From Tardiphaga sp. P9-11 (GTDB taxonomy: Bacteria; Pseudomonadota; Alphaproteobacteria; Rhizobiales; Xanthobacteraceae), in the NCBI RefSeq assembly GCF_008329525.1, contig NZ_NPKQ01000008.1, forward strand, positions 1-64,000: a stretch of DNA of 64,000 nucleotides, in the 5' to 3' direction. Every line of letters begins with the position of its first letter. Position 1 is the first letter of the stretch. A program made the translations under genes and the position numbers. Of the stretch, positions 44,284-54,936 are shown one piece after another. The notes under the pieces are model-generated. The model searched no databases. It was not told the DNA's origin and saw nothing but the letters and a program-made list of their open reading frames with translations.

Positions 44284-45741
44284 CTAGAGCGCATTTCGCC
44301 CACGGATCAGCTCGATCGGCGTCTGGAGGAGGATCACAAGGTCCAGACCCAGGCTCCAATTGTCGATATAGCGCAGATCCTGTTTCACGCGTCGTTCGAT
44401 CGAAGCGGCCGTCGGCGTCGGGCCACGGAAGCCCTTGATCTGGGCGAGGCCGGTCAAACCGGGCTTCACTCTTCGCCGATAGGCATAGTTGCGGATCGCT
44501 TTGTCGAATTCATTGTCGTGGGCAATCGCGTGCGGTCGTGGCCCGACAACGGACATGCTGCCCTCGAGCACGTTGAGGAGCTGCGGAATCTCATCGACAC
44601 TCGTTCTGCGCAGCCATCTGCCGAGACGCGTAAGTCGGGTGTCCTGGGCCTTCGCTTGGACGATGGTTGGTCCATCTTCAAGAACCGACATGGTTCGAAA
44701 TTTGTAGATCGTGAATCGACGGCCATTGAACCCGCAGCGTTGCTGCTTGAATAGGACTGGACCGCGGGATTCGAGTTTGACGGCAATTGCGACGATTAGA
44801 AGCAAAGGCGACAGCACCGCAAGCACTGTGACTGACAGGCATATATCCAAGGTGCGTTTTGCGAACAGCTTCACCGGTGACAACGGCACATGCTGGAGTT
44901 CGACGCAATGCGCGCTACCAAGCTCCGTGGAGGGCCTGTAGAAGAGATCCGAGCTGGCTCCCGTCGGAACCAGCCTGACGCGCAGAGGCAGCACCCTGAG
45001 GCCCGCTACGGCACGCTTCAGACGCGACCAGTGGTCAGGGCTGACGCCAAAGAATATCTCGCGGATTTCGGTGTTGCGAGTGTGGTCGATGATCTTTTCG
45101 ATCAGCTCTTCCTGCCGACGCTGGGACGAGCGGGACAGGGGCAGGGTAAAGTGTTTTTCGACAAAGAAACCGAGATCGCTCAGCGTGTTGACGAGGTCGC
45201 GGCCCGCTTCGTCCGTGATCAGGACAATCTTGCGGCCCGAGAAGCGCCGCTCCGCGAGGCCCTTTCGTAGCGCGTCGCGGAGCAGCACGCGTTGGCCGAT
45301 CAAGGTTGTCAGCCCGACAGCCCCAAAGAGAAGGGCGAAATCCCAAGGGATTTCGCCCTTCATTTGTAGGGTGAAGGTGGTGGCGACGAGGAGCCCGAAC
45401 ACGCCGAGCCAGATTGCGCAGACAGCGCGAAACTGAGTGTGGAGTTCGAGCAGCGCCTTTGGCTGATACATGTTGAAGGATTTCGCAACTGCAGCGAACA
45501 CGACCGAAGTCGGTAACGCCACGCCGGCCAGCCGTATGAGGTCCTGCGGCGTTCCGAGCAGAAGCATGTGCGCAAAAGCAGCAACAAAGCTCGCGATAAA
45601 GATCGTGGCGATATCAGCCAGCAGTGCCAGCAACTCGACTGAATCATATTGAACCGGCCACTTCTTGTCCCGGGGCGGGGTACTGGGAAGCCCACCAATG
45701 GGCGCGGCGTCGAACTCTAAGCGTCGCCTCAAGGAATGCAT
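44284..45741 (-). CDS. polyprenyl-phosphate sugar-1-phosphate transferase
   Basis: This 485-residue protein starts the repeat unit on a polyprenyl carrier, as for undecaprenyl-phosphate glucose phosphotransferase. It has several N-terminal membrane helices (about residues 30-130), a CoA-binding-like middle domain, and a C-terminal bacterial sugar-transferase domain: a membrane re-entrant segment (KRTLDICLSVTVLAVL), FKQQRCGFNGRRFTIYKFRT, MSVVGPRPHA and the catalytic Asp-Glu RTSVDEIPQLLNVL. It lies downstream, on the same strand, of the polymerase-like gene across an AT-rich gap. The sugar (glucose or galactose) is not determined. Confidence 0.92.
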   Translation of the reverse strand: MHSLRRRLEFDAAPIGGLPSTPPRDKKWPVQYDSVELLALLADIATIFIASFVAAFAHMLLLGTPQDLIRLAGVALPTSVVFAAVAKSFNMYQPKALLELHTQFRAVCAIWLGVFGLLVATTFTLQMKGEIPWDFALLFGAVGLTTLIGQRVLLRDALRKGLAERRFSGRKIVLITDEAGRDLVNTLSDLGFFVEKHFTLPLSRSSQRRQEELIEKIIDHTRNTEIREIFFGVSPDHWSRLKRAVAGLRVLPLRVRLVPTGASSDLFYRPSTELGSAHCVELQHVPLSPVKLFAKRTLDICLSVTVLAVLSPLLLIVAIAVKLESRGPVLFKQQRCGFNGRRFTIYKFRTMSVLEDGPTIVQAKAQDTRLTRLGRWLRRTSVDEIPQLLNVLEGSMSVVGPRPHAIAHDNEFDKAIRNYAYRRRVKPGLTGLAQIKGFRGPTPTAASIERRVKQDLRYIDNWSLGLDLVILLQTPIELIRGRNAL

Positions 45742-45873
45742 GACTGCCGCCGATTATTATAAAATTAACTATTAAATACAATTCTACGCGACGGTTTAAT
45801 TTGCAAGAAGTTTATTAAATAGCTCGCGAGGTAAATTAAATGATTCTCTCGTAGGCGTGTCCGACGCGCGCGC
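45742..45873. promoter_or_regulatory. AT-rich island between EPS genes
   Basis: It contains repeated TTAAAT/ATTTAAT elements (TTATTATAAAATTAAC, TATTAAATACAATTC, GGTTTAATTTGC, TTATTAAATAGC, GGTAAATTAAATG). It is the upstream region of the sugar-transferase gene. Confidence 0.45.
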
Positions 45874-47856
45874 CTAAGTTAGCTTGGCGCGGAGAACGAT
45901 CAGATAGCCGGGGTCGACCGGGGTGACGGTCTGCTCGACCAGGCGCTTGCCAGCTGAGGACGCCGATCGATAGGCCGCGATCAGGGCAGGGCGCAGGTCA
46001 GGGGACCGCGCGAGCACGAACCGGATGTCGCGGCGTGCCATGTCAGCGAGTTCGTCGTCTCCGCCGATGTCTTTCGAGCGTAGCGCCTGTGCCAGTCGCA
46101 ACGGCAGCAATCCGGCCCGATCGGGAGCGGTGTAGTAGGACATCTTCAGCAGCGCGCCGACATTGCAGGCCTGCATCTTCAATCGTTCGCAGGTGGAAGC
46201 TAACATCAGCCAGGCATCCCCGCGGTGAGGCGCGTAGTGCAAGGTCTTGAGCAGGCTCGTCGAGGTTCTGGCGCTTCGGTCGCCGCTTTCCTCAAGCTCC
46301 AAAGCCTGGTCGGTCCATAGCATGCTTGCGTAAGTGAATGCGCTCTCCGCCCACAGGTCACCGCGCACGACCGCCAGGACCGCAGATCTGTTTGCCCTCT
46401 CCTGATCTTGTCGCGCGACCGTGGCATGCCGCTGATCACTAGGGAGACCGATTTGGGCCGGGCGAGAAACTTCGGGCAACAGGACCCAGGCCCCATGTGC
46501 TGCCAGGAACAGTGCGAGCACCACCAATGCGCCATACGGGCGCCATTTGAACGAGCGGGGTTCGCGCCACTGTCGTGGGGCGGAGACGGCGGAAGCCGAG
46601 GATGTCTCGCCCTTGCTCTGTGCGACGGCAAGCCCGAGCGTGGCGCTCAGGATGACTGACGACGCAAGCGAGAGGCCGCCGCCGGTCGACGATGCCGAGA
46701 TGAGCAGCGCGGCAATACAGCCGGCGCCCGCAGCGGAGTACACGAAGTCCCGGCCGCGTTGCAGAGCGCCTCTCAGCAGGAGGGCTGCCCATGTCGCGGC
46801 GATCAGGACGATTAACCACAGAAAGGGTCGACCCATTTCGATTGTCACCGTCGCGGCAGCCGAAGTGCCCACGGCAGGGGCCTCCGGCCAGTCGCCATAG
46901 ATCGGCGCAAGCGCTGCAAGCGTTCCGGCGCCGACGCCAAGTGGCCTAGCGTCGTCGGTCATGCGAATGATCAGTTCGCTTTCGACGCGACCGGGCATGA
47001 ATGCAATGAAGGTTGAGAGCGCAAGCGCGAGTACGGCGGCGGTTCCGGCTTGCCCCCAGGAACCGAGACGTCCTTTGCGAATGACAAGGACAGCCAGCAG
47101 GAGGCCCGCACCAAACAGGGCAGCAAAGAGTGCGACGGGATCTCCGCTGAGCACCACCGCAGCCAGATTGATGAGTGATGCTGCGAGTGTAGCCGCGGTC
47201 TCAATGGCAGCGGTTGCGACCGGCTTTCGGCTTTGCGATCGGCTTGGCCGCGACCGCTCATATCCCCGGACGATCGCGGCAGCGGTCAGAACGAAGCCGA
47301 ATATGCTGATCGTCTCTGCGGCACTTTGCGCTGCGGGCGGAAGAAACGGAAAAGGCTCCGGCAGTGAAAATGAACTTGCGATCCGCTCCAGCGACACCAG
47401 CGTTGCGATTCCTGCCAGCGCCGACAAGAGCATTTCGGCGCGCCGACGATGTTGCCCGATGAGAACCGCGAGCAGGCCTACCGCGACGGTGCAGGTCAGG
47501 CGGCAAATTGCCAGCATGGTCATTCCGGTATCGATCGTGACGGAGCCGGACGGCTTTTCTCCCAGGGCTGCGGCGGCGCTGCTCCAGATCGGATTCATCA
47601 GCGGGCCGCCCGGCATGGGGACGATCTGCAGCAGCATGATGAGTAGGGCGCCAGCCAGCCCAGCCAGAATGACGGGACTTACAAGGCGCGGCAGTCTGGG
47701 GTGGTCCCCGAAAAGATTCGTCGCGGCCACAATGATGGTGCAAACCGCGGCGACGATCGAGACGATGCCGCCGGCAACGGCGCCCTGGAAAAACAGCAGC
47801 GCCGGGACGGAGCCGATCAGGCCGCAATACAGCAGAAACACAAAGGCCGCGCTCAT
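45874..47856 (-). CDS. Wzy/O-antigen-ligase-like membrane protein
   Basis: The protein is 660 residues with about eleven or twelve hydrophobic segments in the first 450, a large loop, and a soluble helical C-terminus of about 200 residues that looks TPR-like (SLLKTLHYAPHRGDAWLMLAS). This layout is common to polysaccharide polymerases and ligases, but no catalytic motif is clear enough to choose. Location between the sugar transferase and the export lipoprotein supports a role in chain polymerisation or attachment. Start ATG 47856 has an A/T-rich upstream island. Confidence 0.65.
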   Translation of the reverse strand: MSAAFVFLLYCGLIGSVPALLFFQGAVAGGIVSIVAAVCTIIVAATNLFGDHPRLPRLVSPVILAGLAGALLIMLLQIVPMPGGPLMNPIWSSAAAALGEKPSGSVTIDTGMTMLAICRLTCTVAVGLLAVLIGQHRRRAEMLLSALAGIATLVSLERIASSFSLPEPFPFLPPAAQSAAETISIFGFVLTAAAIVRGYERSRPSRSQSRKPVATAAIETAATLAASLINLAAVVLSGDPVALFAALFGAGLLLAVLVIRKGRLGSWGQAGTAAVLALALSTFIAFMPGRVESELIIRMTDDARPLGVGAGTLAALAPIYGDWPEAPAVGTSAAATVTIEMGRPFLWLIVLIAATWAALLLRGALQRGRDFVYSAAGAGCIAALLISASSTGGGLSLASSVILSATLGLAVAQSKGETSSASAVSAPRQWREPRSFKWRPYGALVVLALFLAAHGAWVLLPEVSRPAQIGLPSDQRHATVARQDQERANRSAVLAVVRGDLWAESAFTYASMLWTDQALELEESGDRSARTSTSLLKTLHYAPHRGDAWLMLASTCERLKMQACNVGALLKMSYYTAPDRAGLLPLRLAQALRSKDIGGDDELADMARRDIRFVLARSPDLRPALIAAYRSASSAGKRLVEQTVTPVDPGYLIVLRAKLT

Positions 47857-48069
47857 GCCCGCTCCCTGAATCTAAAATGAGACTGACGGCGGATGTGCTC
47901 GCCACAATATTTAATAATTAAATTAATATAATACGAAATAATTGCGCCCGCAAATCCGGCAGACAATTCGTCCGCTCGGCAGGCAAAATGATAGCCTTGA
48001 TCCGGAAGCGGCTCGGATCGAACTGTTCTGACACGCAGACGACGCGGGGCACATCGGGTGGACGAGTGA
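47857..48069. other. AT-rich intergenic region upstream of the polymerase-like gene
   Basis: It includes the island at 47906-47945 with AATATTTAATAATTAAATTAA. No gene was seen. Confidence 0.4.
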
Positions 48070-48731
48070 TCTGGGGGATCGTACATAGGCTTAGGTCGGA
48101 AGCGCGCTGGCGGGATTGTCCCGACTGCGGACCCTGGCACGACGGTTTATAATTGCTTCAACCGCTGGAGCCGGCAAGGCATCTGGCGCGGCTGTTTGAG
48201 GCGCTGACCGGGCACAGCGGGGTTTGGGGCACGGTGGCGATTGACCCGCCCCATACCAAGGCGCACTGCGCAGCAGCCGGCGTAAAGGGGGTCTTCGCGC
48301 AAGCCATAGGCTCGTCGCGGGGCGGTCTCACCAGCAAGCTCTATGGATCGACCTTGGTCAGGGCCGGTCTCGTGTGTTGCTGATCTCGGCCGTCAATATC
48401 AATAATATGACGATGGCAGCGTCATGATCGGTGCTGCGGCGGGCCGGTTCGACCGGCTAATCGCCGACAAAAGCTATGATACCACTGCCATTCGCGCTGC
48501 CGTTGCGGCGCTCGAAGCAGAGGTGGTCATTCCCTCCACCTTGTCCAGACGCGCCAATCCCACGACCGCAACGCCTATCGCACACGTAACCTCGTCGAAC
48601 GCCCTTGGCGCAGGCTCGAAGATTGGCGGCGCGTCGCCACACGCTACGACAAGATTGCCGTCCGCGACCTCTCCGGTGCCGTTAACGCTGCAATTGTCGT
48701 CTTCTGGTACAATTTGAGTCCGGAGCCTTAG
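48070..48731 (+). mobile_element. decayed IS5-type transposase
   Basis: In successive frames it reads SEARWRDCPDCGP, TVYNCFNRWSRQGIW, LFEALTGHSGVWGTVAID and THKAH-like (PPHTKAHCAAAGVKG), then RLIADKSYDTTAI and RAAVAALEAEVVIPST. This is the IS5 group order of HTH, DDE strands and the C-terminal YDKIAVRD-like and AIVVFWYNLSPEP block, ending at TAG 48729-48731. Frameshifts and stops separate the pieces, so it is inactive. The final stop overlaps the 3' end of the export lipoprotein gene, so the IS may have replaced its original downstream DNA. Confidence 0.8.
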
Positions 48732-49963
48732 CGTCCGCCGGTGATCGGGGTCGGCGTGGTGATAATCGTTGATGCACCGCCGTTGATCGCGGCCTTCAGA
48801 GCGTAACCGTTGGTCGCATAAAGGACCGGGTCGTTCGCTGTGGCCATGATGGTGCGCAAGAAGATCAGGAACTTGGTTGTTTCGACGGAAACTGCGTTCG
48901 AGACAAAGATCACGTCCTTATTCCGAATTTCCAAGGACTGGGTGAGGAAATACCCTCCAGGGTCCCGAAGATTGACGGAATAGATCACCGGCACAATGGG
49001 GCCTTCGAAACGGGAGACGTCGACGCCGATCTGGCGGGCGACCTCCTTTGTTTCACCCCGATAGAGGAATACCGAGCCCGGATCGGCCTGATTGTCGGTC
49101 AGGCCGCCAACTTTGCCCACCGCCTCGGCAAGAGAAATACGCCATGCATCAAACTTGAATTGCCCCTGATTTCCGGCGGCGCCGAAAGCGACAAAGGTTT
49201 GCGCCTCATTGTACAGATAGACGACGTCGGCGGGGAGCACGAAGATGTTGTTGGTAGGCTCATAGACGAGCGCACCAAACGGGACGCTCGCCCGATGACC
49301 CTGGCGCTCCAGCGTGACCCACATATCGTATCCCTGTGAAGCGGGACCTCCTGCGCGGGCGATCACGTCGACAATACGCTCTCCGGATGGGCTCGCCGGA
49401 AAACGGCCCGAAGCTTTCACATCGCCCAGCACGCTGATCAGCGACGTTCGCTGCTCAACTACGGATACCACGACCTGCGGTTCGATAGCGCGGTTCTTGA
49501 GCGCATCGACGATCGTGCGTTGAACTTCAGCGGGGGTACGGCCGCTCGCTCTAATCGGTCCGGCATAGGGAACAGTGATGTTGCCGCCGTCGTCAACTGC
49601 CTGGTTCGGAATGACGACAAAGTTGCCCGGCCGAACGCCGGCTTCGGCGGGAATGAACAGGCCGCCGGCGGCCGCCTCGAAAATCGTCACGCTGACGATG
49701 TCACCGATGCCAAAGCGGAAAGCCTTGGGCGGCGTCCGGTTAGCGAAGGCAGTGGACAGTCTTGGGGTGAACCGTCCCAATATCTGAACAACTTCGGGGG
49801 TCAGGCGCACAAACGCATAAGGGAGGCTATCGGGCTCGGCATTCTGGCCGGACCTGATATCCATGCCCTGTGGTCCGCTGGCCGGCATGATAGAACAGCC
49901 GCCGGCGACCAACGAAAGCGTTGCGATCGAAAGTATCGCCAGATGATGCCGAAAAATGTTCAG
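48728..49963 (-). CDS. Wza-like polysaccharide export lipoprotein
   Basis: This outer-membrane polysaccharide export protein has a lipobox LVAGGC, then a Poly_export domain (FGIGDIVSVTIFEAAAGG, VPYAGPIRASGRTPAEVQ) and two SLBB-like domains (ISVLGDVKASGRFP, ISLAEAVGKVGGLTDN). The annotated minimal start TTG at 49912 lies inside the signal peptide. To include the full signal (NIFRHHLAILSIATLS) translation must begin at CTG 49961-49963, which has GGGGG upstream; there is no ATG in the frame because a stop precedes it. It follows the Wzc-like kinase by about 150 bases. Confidence 0.9.
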   Translation of the reverse strand: MNIFRHHLAILSIATLSLVAGGCSIMPASGPQGMDIRSGQNAEPDSLPYAFVRLTPEVVQILGRFTPRLSTAFANRTPPKAFRFGIGDIVSVTIFEAAAGGLFIPAEAGVRPGNFVVIPNQAVDDGGNITVPYAGPIRASGRTPAEVQRTIVDALKNRAIEPQVVVSVVEQRTSLISVLGDVKASGRFPASPSGERIVDVIARAGGPASQGYDMWVTLERQGHRASVPFGALVYEPTNNIFVLPADVVYLYNEAQTFVAFGAAGNQGQFKFDAWRISLAEAVGKVGGLTDNQADPGSVFLYRGETKEVARQIGVDVSRFEGPIVPVIYSVNLRDPGGYFLTQSLEIRNKDVIFVSNAVSVETTKFLIFLRTIMATANDPVLYATNGYALKAAINGGASTIITTPTPITGGR

Positions 49964-50112
49964 GAGAGCCCCCAGCTACGCGACTATTCGGAGCGTAGAC
50001 TCGCATTCCTGGTTGATTCAAACCAGCTACTTATTGTTCGCTTTTAAATAGAGATTCGCAGTGTGGCCTCGCTGCCACATAAATTTAGCAAAATCCCCGT
50101 AGAATTACCGCC

Positions 50113-52437
50113 TTAGGTCTCCTGATCGACATAACCGTACCGGCCGTAGTGCTCGGTATTATAATAGTCACTGTGATAGCTGTCGTATCGCTTCAGCATG
50201 TTCATGTCGGTCTTGTTGAGCACCGCGCCGAGGATGGCCTCGCTTACATTCGGCGCCGTGTGCAACGCATGCTGGACCACGTCGATCTTGGTGCGGCCCC
50301 ATTCCACTACCAGCACGAAACAATCCACCAGCGCCGTCGTCGCCCGGACGTCGACGATGGGGGCGAGCGGGGGCAGGTCAACGATGACATAGTCGTAGCT
50401 GGCCCTGAGCTTATCGAACAGCGCCCTGGTCGGCTCTGCCGAGAGCAGCTCGCTGGTGTGAAACAGCGGGCCCTTCTTGGCGATGGGCAGCAAAGTCAGC
50501 CCGGTGCTCTTGTCGTGCCAGGTGACCTCGTCGAGCTGCTTGGCGCCGGAGATGATCTCGATCAAGCCGCTGGTGGCCGTCGGCGCGAGGTTCGTGGATA
50601 ACGACGGGTTGCGCAGGTCGCAATCCACCACGATGACGCGCTTTCCGGCATGGGCGATCAGCTGGGCGAGGGAGGCGGCGATAGTCGATTTGCCTTCATT
50701 TGGTAGCGACGATGTGATGCCGACGATCTTGTTCGACGAGAGGCTCTGGTTGAGGTCGATCGCCAGTTTGACGGCACGGATGGACTCGGCAAAGCGCGAC
50801 AGCGGCATCGTTGTCGCGGCCCAATAGGCGGCGGAGCGCCGCGAGATCATGCGGCTATCGTTGCCGGACGCAGGCAGGCTCGCCGATGCGGGCGGCGTAA
50901 GGTCCTTGAGCAGCGGCACCAGCGACAGGCAGGGGAGGCGTAACGCGGACTCCAACTGGTTCGAGGTGCGGAACACGCGGTCCATGACGTCGCGCAGCAG
51001 GCCAAGGCCGACGCCGAGACCTATGCCCGCCGCAAGACCCATGGCGAGGATAAGCGACGATTTCGGCTTGCTCTTGCTGGGCGGCGGCGACGCCGAGGCG
51101 ATGATGCGGGCGTTGGCGCTCGGGAACGACTCCTGCTGCACCGAGCCCATGTAGCGCTGCAAGAAACTATCATAGAGGCTGCGATAGCTCTTCGCGCTGG
51201 TCTCGAGCTCGCGCATGGTCAGCTCTGCGGAATTGGAGCCGCGCGAACGCGACACGGCAGATGCGAGCTGGTCCTCGATCTGCTTTTGCTTTTGCTTGGC
51301 AACCTCGTAGTCGCTGCGGCTGGTTTCCGCGAGGCGGCGGACTTCGTCCACGATCGAGGTGCGGATGTCGCGCATGCGGTTACGCAGGTTGATGACGGCG
51401 AGGTGGCTCTTGCCGAAGCGCACTGACCAGTCGGCTTCGCGTCGCGCAAGGTCGAGATATTGCTGGCGGAGCGTGTTGATGATGCCGCTGGCCAGCACCT
51501 CCGAGCCCGGCGCATCGATCCCGGTGAGGCTCAAGCTGTCCGGTAAGATGGCGTGTATCACCTCGTCAAACCGGTTCAGTCGCGCCATGCTGTCCGACGT
51601 CAGGGCACGGGCCGCGACGAGCCGGCTGTTGAGTTCGGCGATCTGCTGGTCGTCGATCAGCTTGCCGTCGCTGACGACGATGTTGTTCTCCGCCTTGAAG
51701 GCGTTGACGGCGCGTTCGGCGCTCAGGGCCTGCTGGCCGAGTTCGCGCAGCCGGTCCTGCAGCCAGGCGGTGGCGTTCTTGTTCGCCTCAAATTTTGCGT
51801 TCAACTGGTCGAGTATATAGGTGTCGGCTACGGCATTGGCGATTTCCGCCGCCCGCACGGCGGTGCTGGCATTGTAGCTTAGCTCGATCACATTGCTCAT
51901 GCCCACGCGCGTGGCGGCGAGGCGGTCCCCAAAAGCGAGCGCAAGTTGGTCAGCGGTGGCTGCCTTGTCTGCGTTCTCGTCCAGCGGCGCCATGGACAGC
52001 CAGTTGCGCACCTTGCGGAAGAAAGCATGCATGCGGGCCGAAGAGGGCTTGAACTCGGCGTCGTCATAAAGCTTCAGCTTCTGAATGACCGATATCGCCA
52101 CGGCCTTGGATTTCAAGACCTGAAGCTGGGTCTCGATCTGCACGGAATCGATATTGGCCTCGGCCAGCAACGACTGCTGCTGGATGAACGGAGCCTTCTC
52201 GTTGATGAGCAGGATCTTGACCTGCCCGGTGTAGGTGGGGGTCGCCGTCTTCAGATAGATGCCGGCAATGGTGACCGTCAGGATCGTGGAGAAGATGATG
52301 ACGGCGTATTGGCGTCTGAGCACGCCAGCAACGAATTCGACTAACTTTCCAACGCCGCCGCCGTCGCCGTCGCCGCTGGGAGCGCCGTCGAACAGCGGCA
52401 TTATCCGTTCTGTCTGCAGAATATTGCTTTGTAGCAT
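50113..52437 (-). CDS. polysaccharide co-polymerase with tyrosine autokinase (Wzc/ExoP-like)
   Basis: This 774-residue protein controls chain length and export. It has a membrane helix at about residues 44-62, a periplasmic Wzz-like coiled-coil region to about 450, a second helix near 460-481, and a C-terminal BY-kinase: Walker A SSLPNEGKST (575-584), Walker A' VIVVDCDLR (601-609), Walker B YVIVDLPPL (683-691). The tail after residue 750 has seven Tyr (RYDSYHSDYYN, EHYGRYGYV), the usual autophosphorylation cluster. Together with the Wza-like lipoprotein it forms the trans-envelope export machine. The start at 52437 faces the AT-rich divergent promoter to rfbB. Confidence 0.95.
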   Translation of the reverse strand: MLQSNILQTERIMPLFDGAPSGDGDGGGVGKLVEFVAGVLRRQYAVIIFSTILTVTIAGIYLKTATPTYTGQVKILLINEKAPFIQQQSLLAEANIDSVQIETQLQVLKSKAVAISVIQKLKLYDDAEFKPSSARMHAFFRKVRNWLSMAPLDENADKAATADQLALAFGDRLAATRVGMSNVIELSYNASTAVRAAEIANAVADTYILDQLNAKFEANKNATAWLQDRLRELGQQALSAERAVNAFKAENNIVVSDGKLIDDQQIAELNSRLVAARALTSDSMARLNRFDEVIHAILPDSLSLTGIDAPGSEVLASGIINTLRQQYLDLARREADWSVRFGKSHLAVINLRNRMRDIRTSIVDEVRRLAETSRSDYEVAKQKQKQIEDQLASAVSRSRGSNSAELTMRELETSAKSYRSLYDSFLQRYMGSVQQESFPSANARIIASASPPPSKSKPKSSLILAMGLAAGIGLGVGLGLLRDVMDRVFRTSNQLESALRLPCLSLVPLLKDLTPPASASLPASGNDSRMISRRSAAYWAATTMPLSRFAESIRAVKLAIDLNQSLSSNKIVGITSSLPNEGKSTIAASLAQLIAHAGKRVIVVDCDLRNPSLSTNLAPTATSGLIEIISGAKQLDEVTWHDKSTGLTLLPIAKKGPLFHTSELLSAEPTRALFDKLRASYDYVIVDLPPLAPIVDVRATTALVDCFVLVVEWGRTKIDVVQHALHTAPNVSEAILGAVLNKTDMNMLKRYDSYHSDYYNTEHYGRYGYVDQET

Positions 52438-52735
52438 CGAAAGCCCACCAAGTCCCTGAAGTGTGTCGGGCAGGAATACGCGTTCATGTCAAATATACCG
52501 GCGCCGCCAACCGGCACTCGGTTGCTTGTGCATTTAATATCATTATTTTCGATAAAGAAAGTGGTTGCTTAAATTAAATATTTATAGTTTAATTCGGAGG
52601 TTGCGAGTGGCGCTTGGCCGATTTTCTTTTGCTCCTACCTACCTGTTTTATCGACATAATCTGGCTTGGCTGCTTTGCGGGGGCGTGTCGTGATGATTTT
52701 GTGGGCATCCGCTCAAATTAAAAATGAGGCGTTGC
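52438..52735. promoter_or_regulatory. divergent AT-rich promoter between wzc-like and rfbB genes
   Basis: About 300 bases with an A/T island at 52525-52605, including AATTAAATATT (52572-52582, the inverse of the motif at 34580) and TTTAATTCGGAGG. It must hold promoters for the export and rhamnose operons. Confidence 0.5.
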
Positions 52736-53788
52736 ATGCGTGTATTGGTAACAGGCGGTGCCGGGTTTATCGGTTCGGCCGTATGTCGTCAGCTCGTGCT
52801 GGAGCATCGCGCGGACGTCATAAATATCGACAAGCTGACCTATGCATCTAATCTGCGGTCGCTCGACCCGGTCGCGGGCCATCCCGGCTACAGTTTTCAG
52901 CGCCTCGACATCTGTGACCGTCACGGAATGGACCGGGTGCTTGCGAGCTATCAGCCCGACGCGGTCATTCACCTCGCTGCAGAGAGCCATGTCGACCGCT
53001 CGATCGCGGGGCCGTCGGAATTCATCCAGACGAATGTAGTCGGCACCTATACGCTGCTTGAGGCCGCGCGGGAATACGTCTCGGGCCTGCAAGGCGAGCG
53101 TCGGGCGAATTTCCGCTTCATCCATGTCTCAACCGACGAGGTATACGGATCCCTAGGCGAGACAGGGCTGTTCGTCGAGGAAACACCCTACGCGCCAAGC
53201 TCGCCTTATTCAGCGAGCAAGGCTGCGTCTGACCACCTCGCTCACGCCTGGTACACGACCTACGGCCTGCCGGTGATCGTCTCGAATTGCTCGAACAACT
53301 ACGGGCCCTATCAGTTTCCCGAAAAGCTGATCCCGCTGATGATCCTCAATGCCATCGAAGGGCGGCCGCTGCCGGTCTACGGGACGGGTGCGAATGTCCG
53401 CGACTGGCTCTACGTGGAGGATCACGCAGAGGGGTTGATCCGCCTGCTGACCCACGGCCGGGCCGGCGAGAGCTACAATTTCGGTGGCAACAGCGAGCGC
53501 AGTAATCTCGATGTCGTGAACCGCGTCAGCGAAATCTACGACGAGATCGCAGTGCCGGCGCTGCCGACCAGCTCGCTGATCACCTTCGTGCAGGATCGTC
53601 CGGGCCACGACCTGCGCTATGCCATCGACGCCGGCAAGGCCAATCGCGAACTTGGCTGGAAGCCGCGCAAGACCTTCGAGGAAGGGCTGCGGGCGACGGT
53701 CGCGTGGTACGTGGACAATAGCGCGTGGTGGGCCATGCTGCGCTCCGACGTCTATGACGGCAAGCGGCTCGGCCTGCTCAGCGCATGA
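52736..53788 (+). CDS. rfbB: dTDP-glucose 4,6-dehydratase
   Basis: This 350-residue extended SDR has [19 protein letters not shown] at the start, [12 protein letters not shown]-like ([12 protein letters not shown]), the catalytic triad segment with [10 protein letters not shown] and YSASKAASD (Tyr-x3-Lys), and [13 protein letters not shown]. It makes dTDP-4-keto-6-deoxyglucose. ATG 52736 has GAGGCG upstream; a start four codons earlier is less likely. It is followed by rfbA. Confidence 0.95.
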   Translation: MRVLVTGGAGFIGSAVCRQLVLEHRADVINIDKLTYASNLRSLDPVAGHPGYSFQRLDICDRHGMDRVLASYQPDAVIHLAAESHVDRSIAGPSEFIQTNVVGTYTLLEAAREYVSGLQGERRANFRFIHVSTDEVYGSLGETGLFVEETPYAPSSPYSASKAASDHLAHAWYTTYGLPVIVSNCSNNYGPYQFPEKLIPLMILNAIEGRPLPVYGTGANVRDWLYVEDHAEGLIRLLTHGRAGESYNFGGNSERSNLDVVNRVSEIYDEIAVPALPTSSLITFVQDRPGHDLRYAIDAGKANRELGWKPRKTFEEGLRATVAWYVDNSAWWAMLRSDVYDGKRLGLLSA

Positions 53789-53879
53789 TTTTTCATTGTC
53801 GCGTCGATGCAAAACGCCTGGGCGCCATGCCCGCGCGGCGGCGGACTGACGCCTGACTCAAAGGAACGGAGAGTTGAAC

Positions 53880-54761
<882 letters not shown>

Positions 54762-54936
54762 TGCGCTTCCACTCAGGAAATGGACTTTCTAGCTCGCCAT
54801 TATTCACCGCTCGGCTGTCAACGGGCGATTTCACCGCCTCGGCGAGCCGACATAGATCAAAAGTGATTATGGGGATCTGATCGTCTTTCATGTCGAGCAA
54901 TTTACTCCTTGCTACCTCTCACAACAGGCTCTTTCC

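Noticed and set aside
46961-47869. 302-codon plus-strand frame over the polymerase-like gene
   Set aside because: It is Ala/Ser/Pro-rich, has no family match and mirrors the minus-strand membrane protein.
31397-48731. An intact transposon carrying the EPS genes
   Set aside because: The IS sequences here are fragments with frameshifts or stops, of different families, and no matching terminal repeats flank the region.
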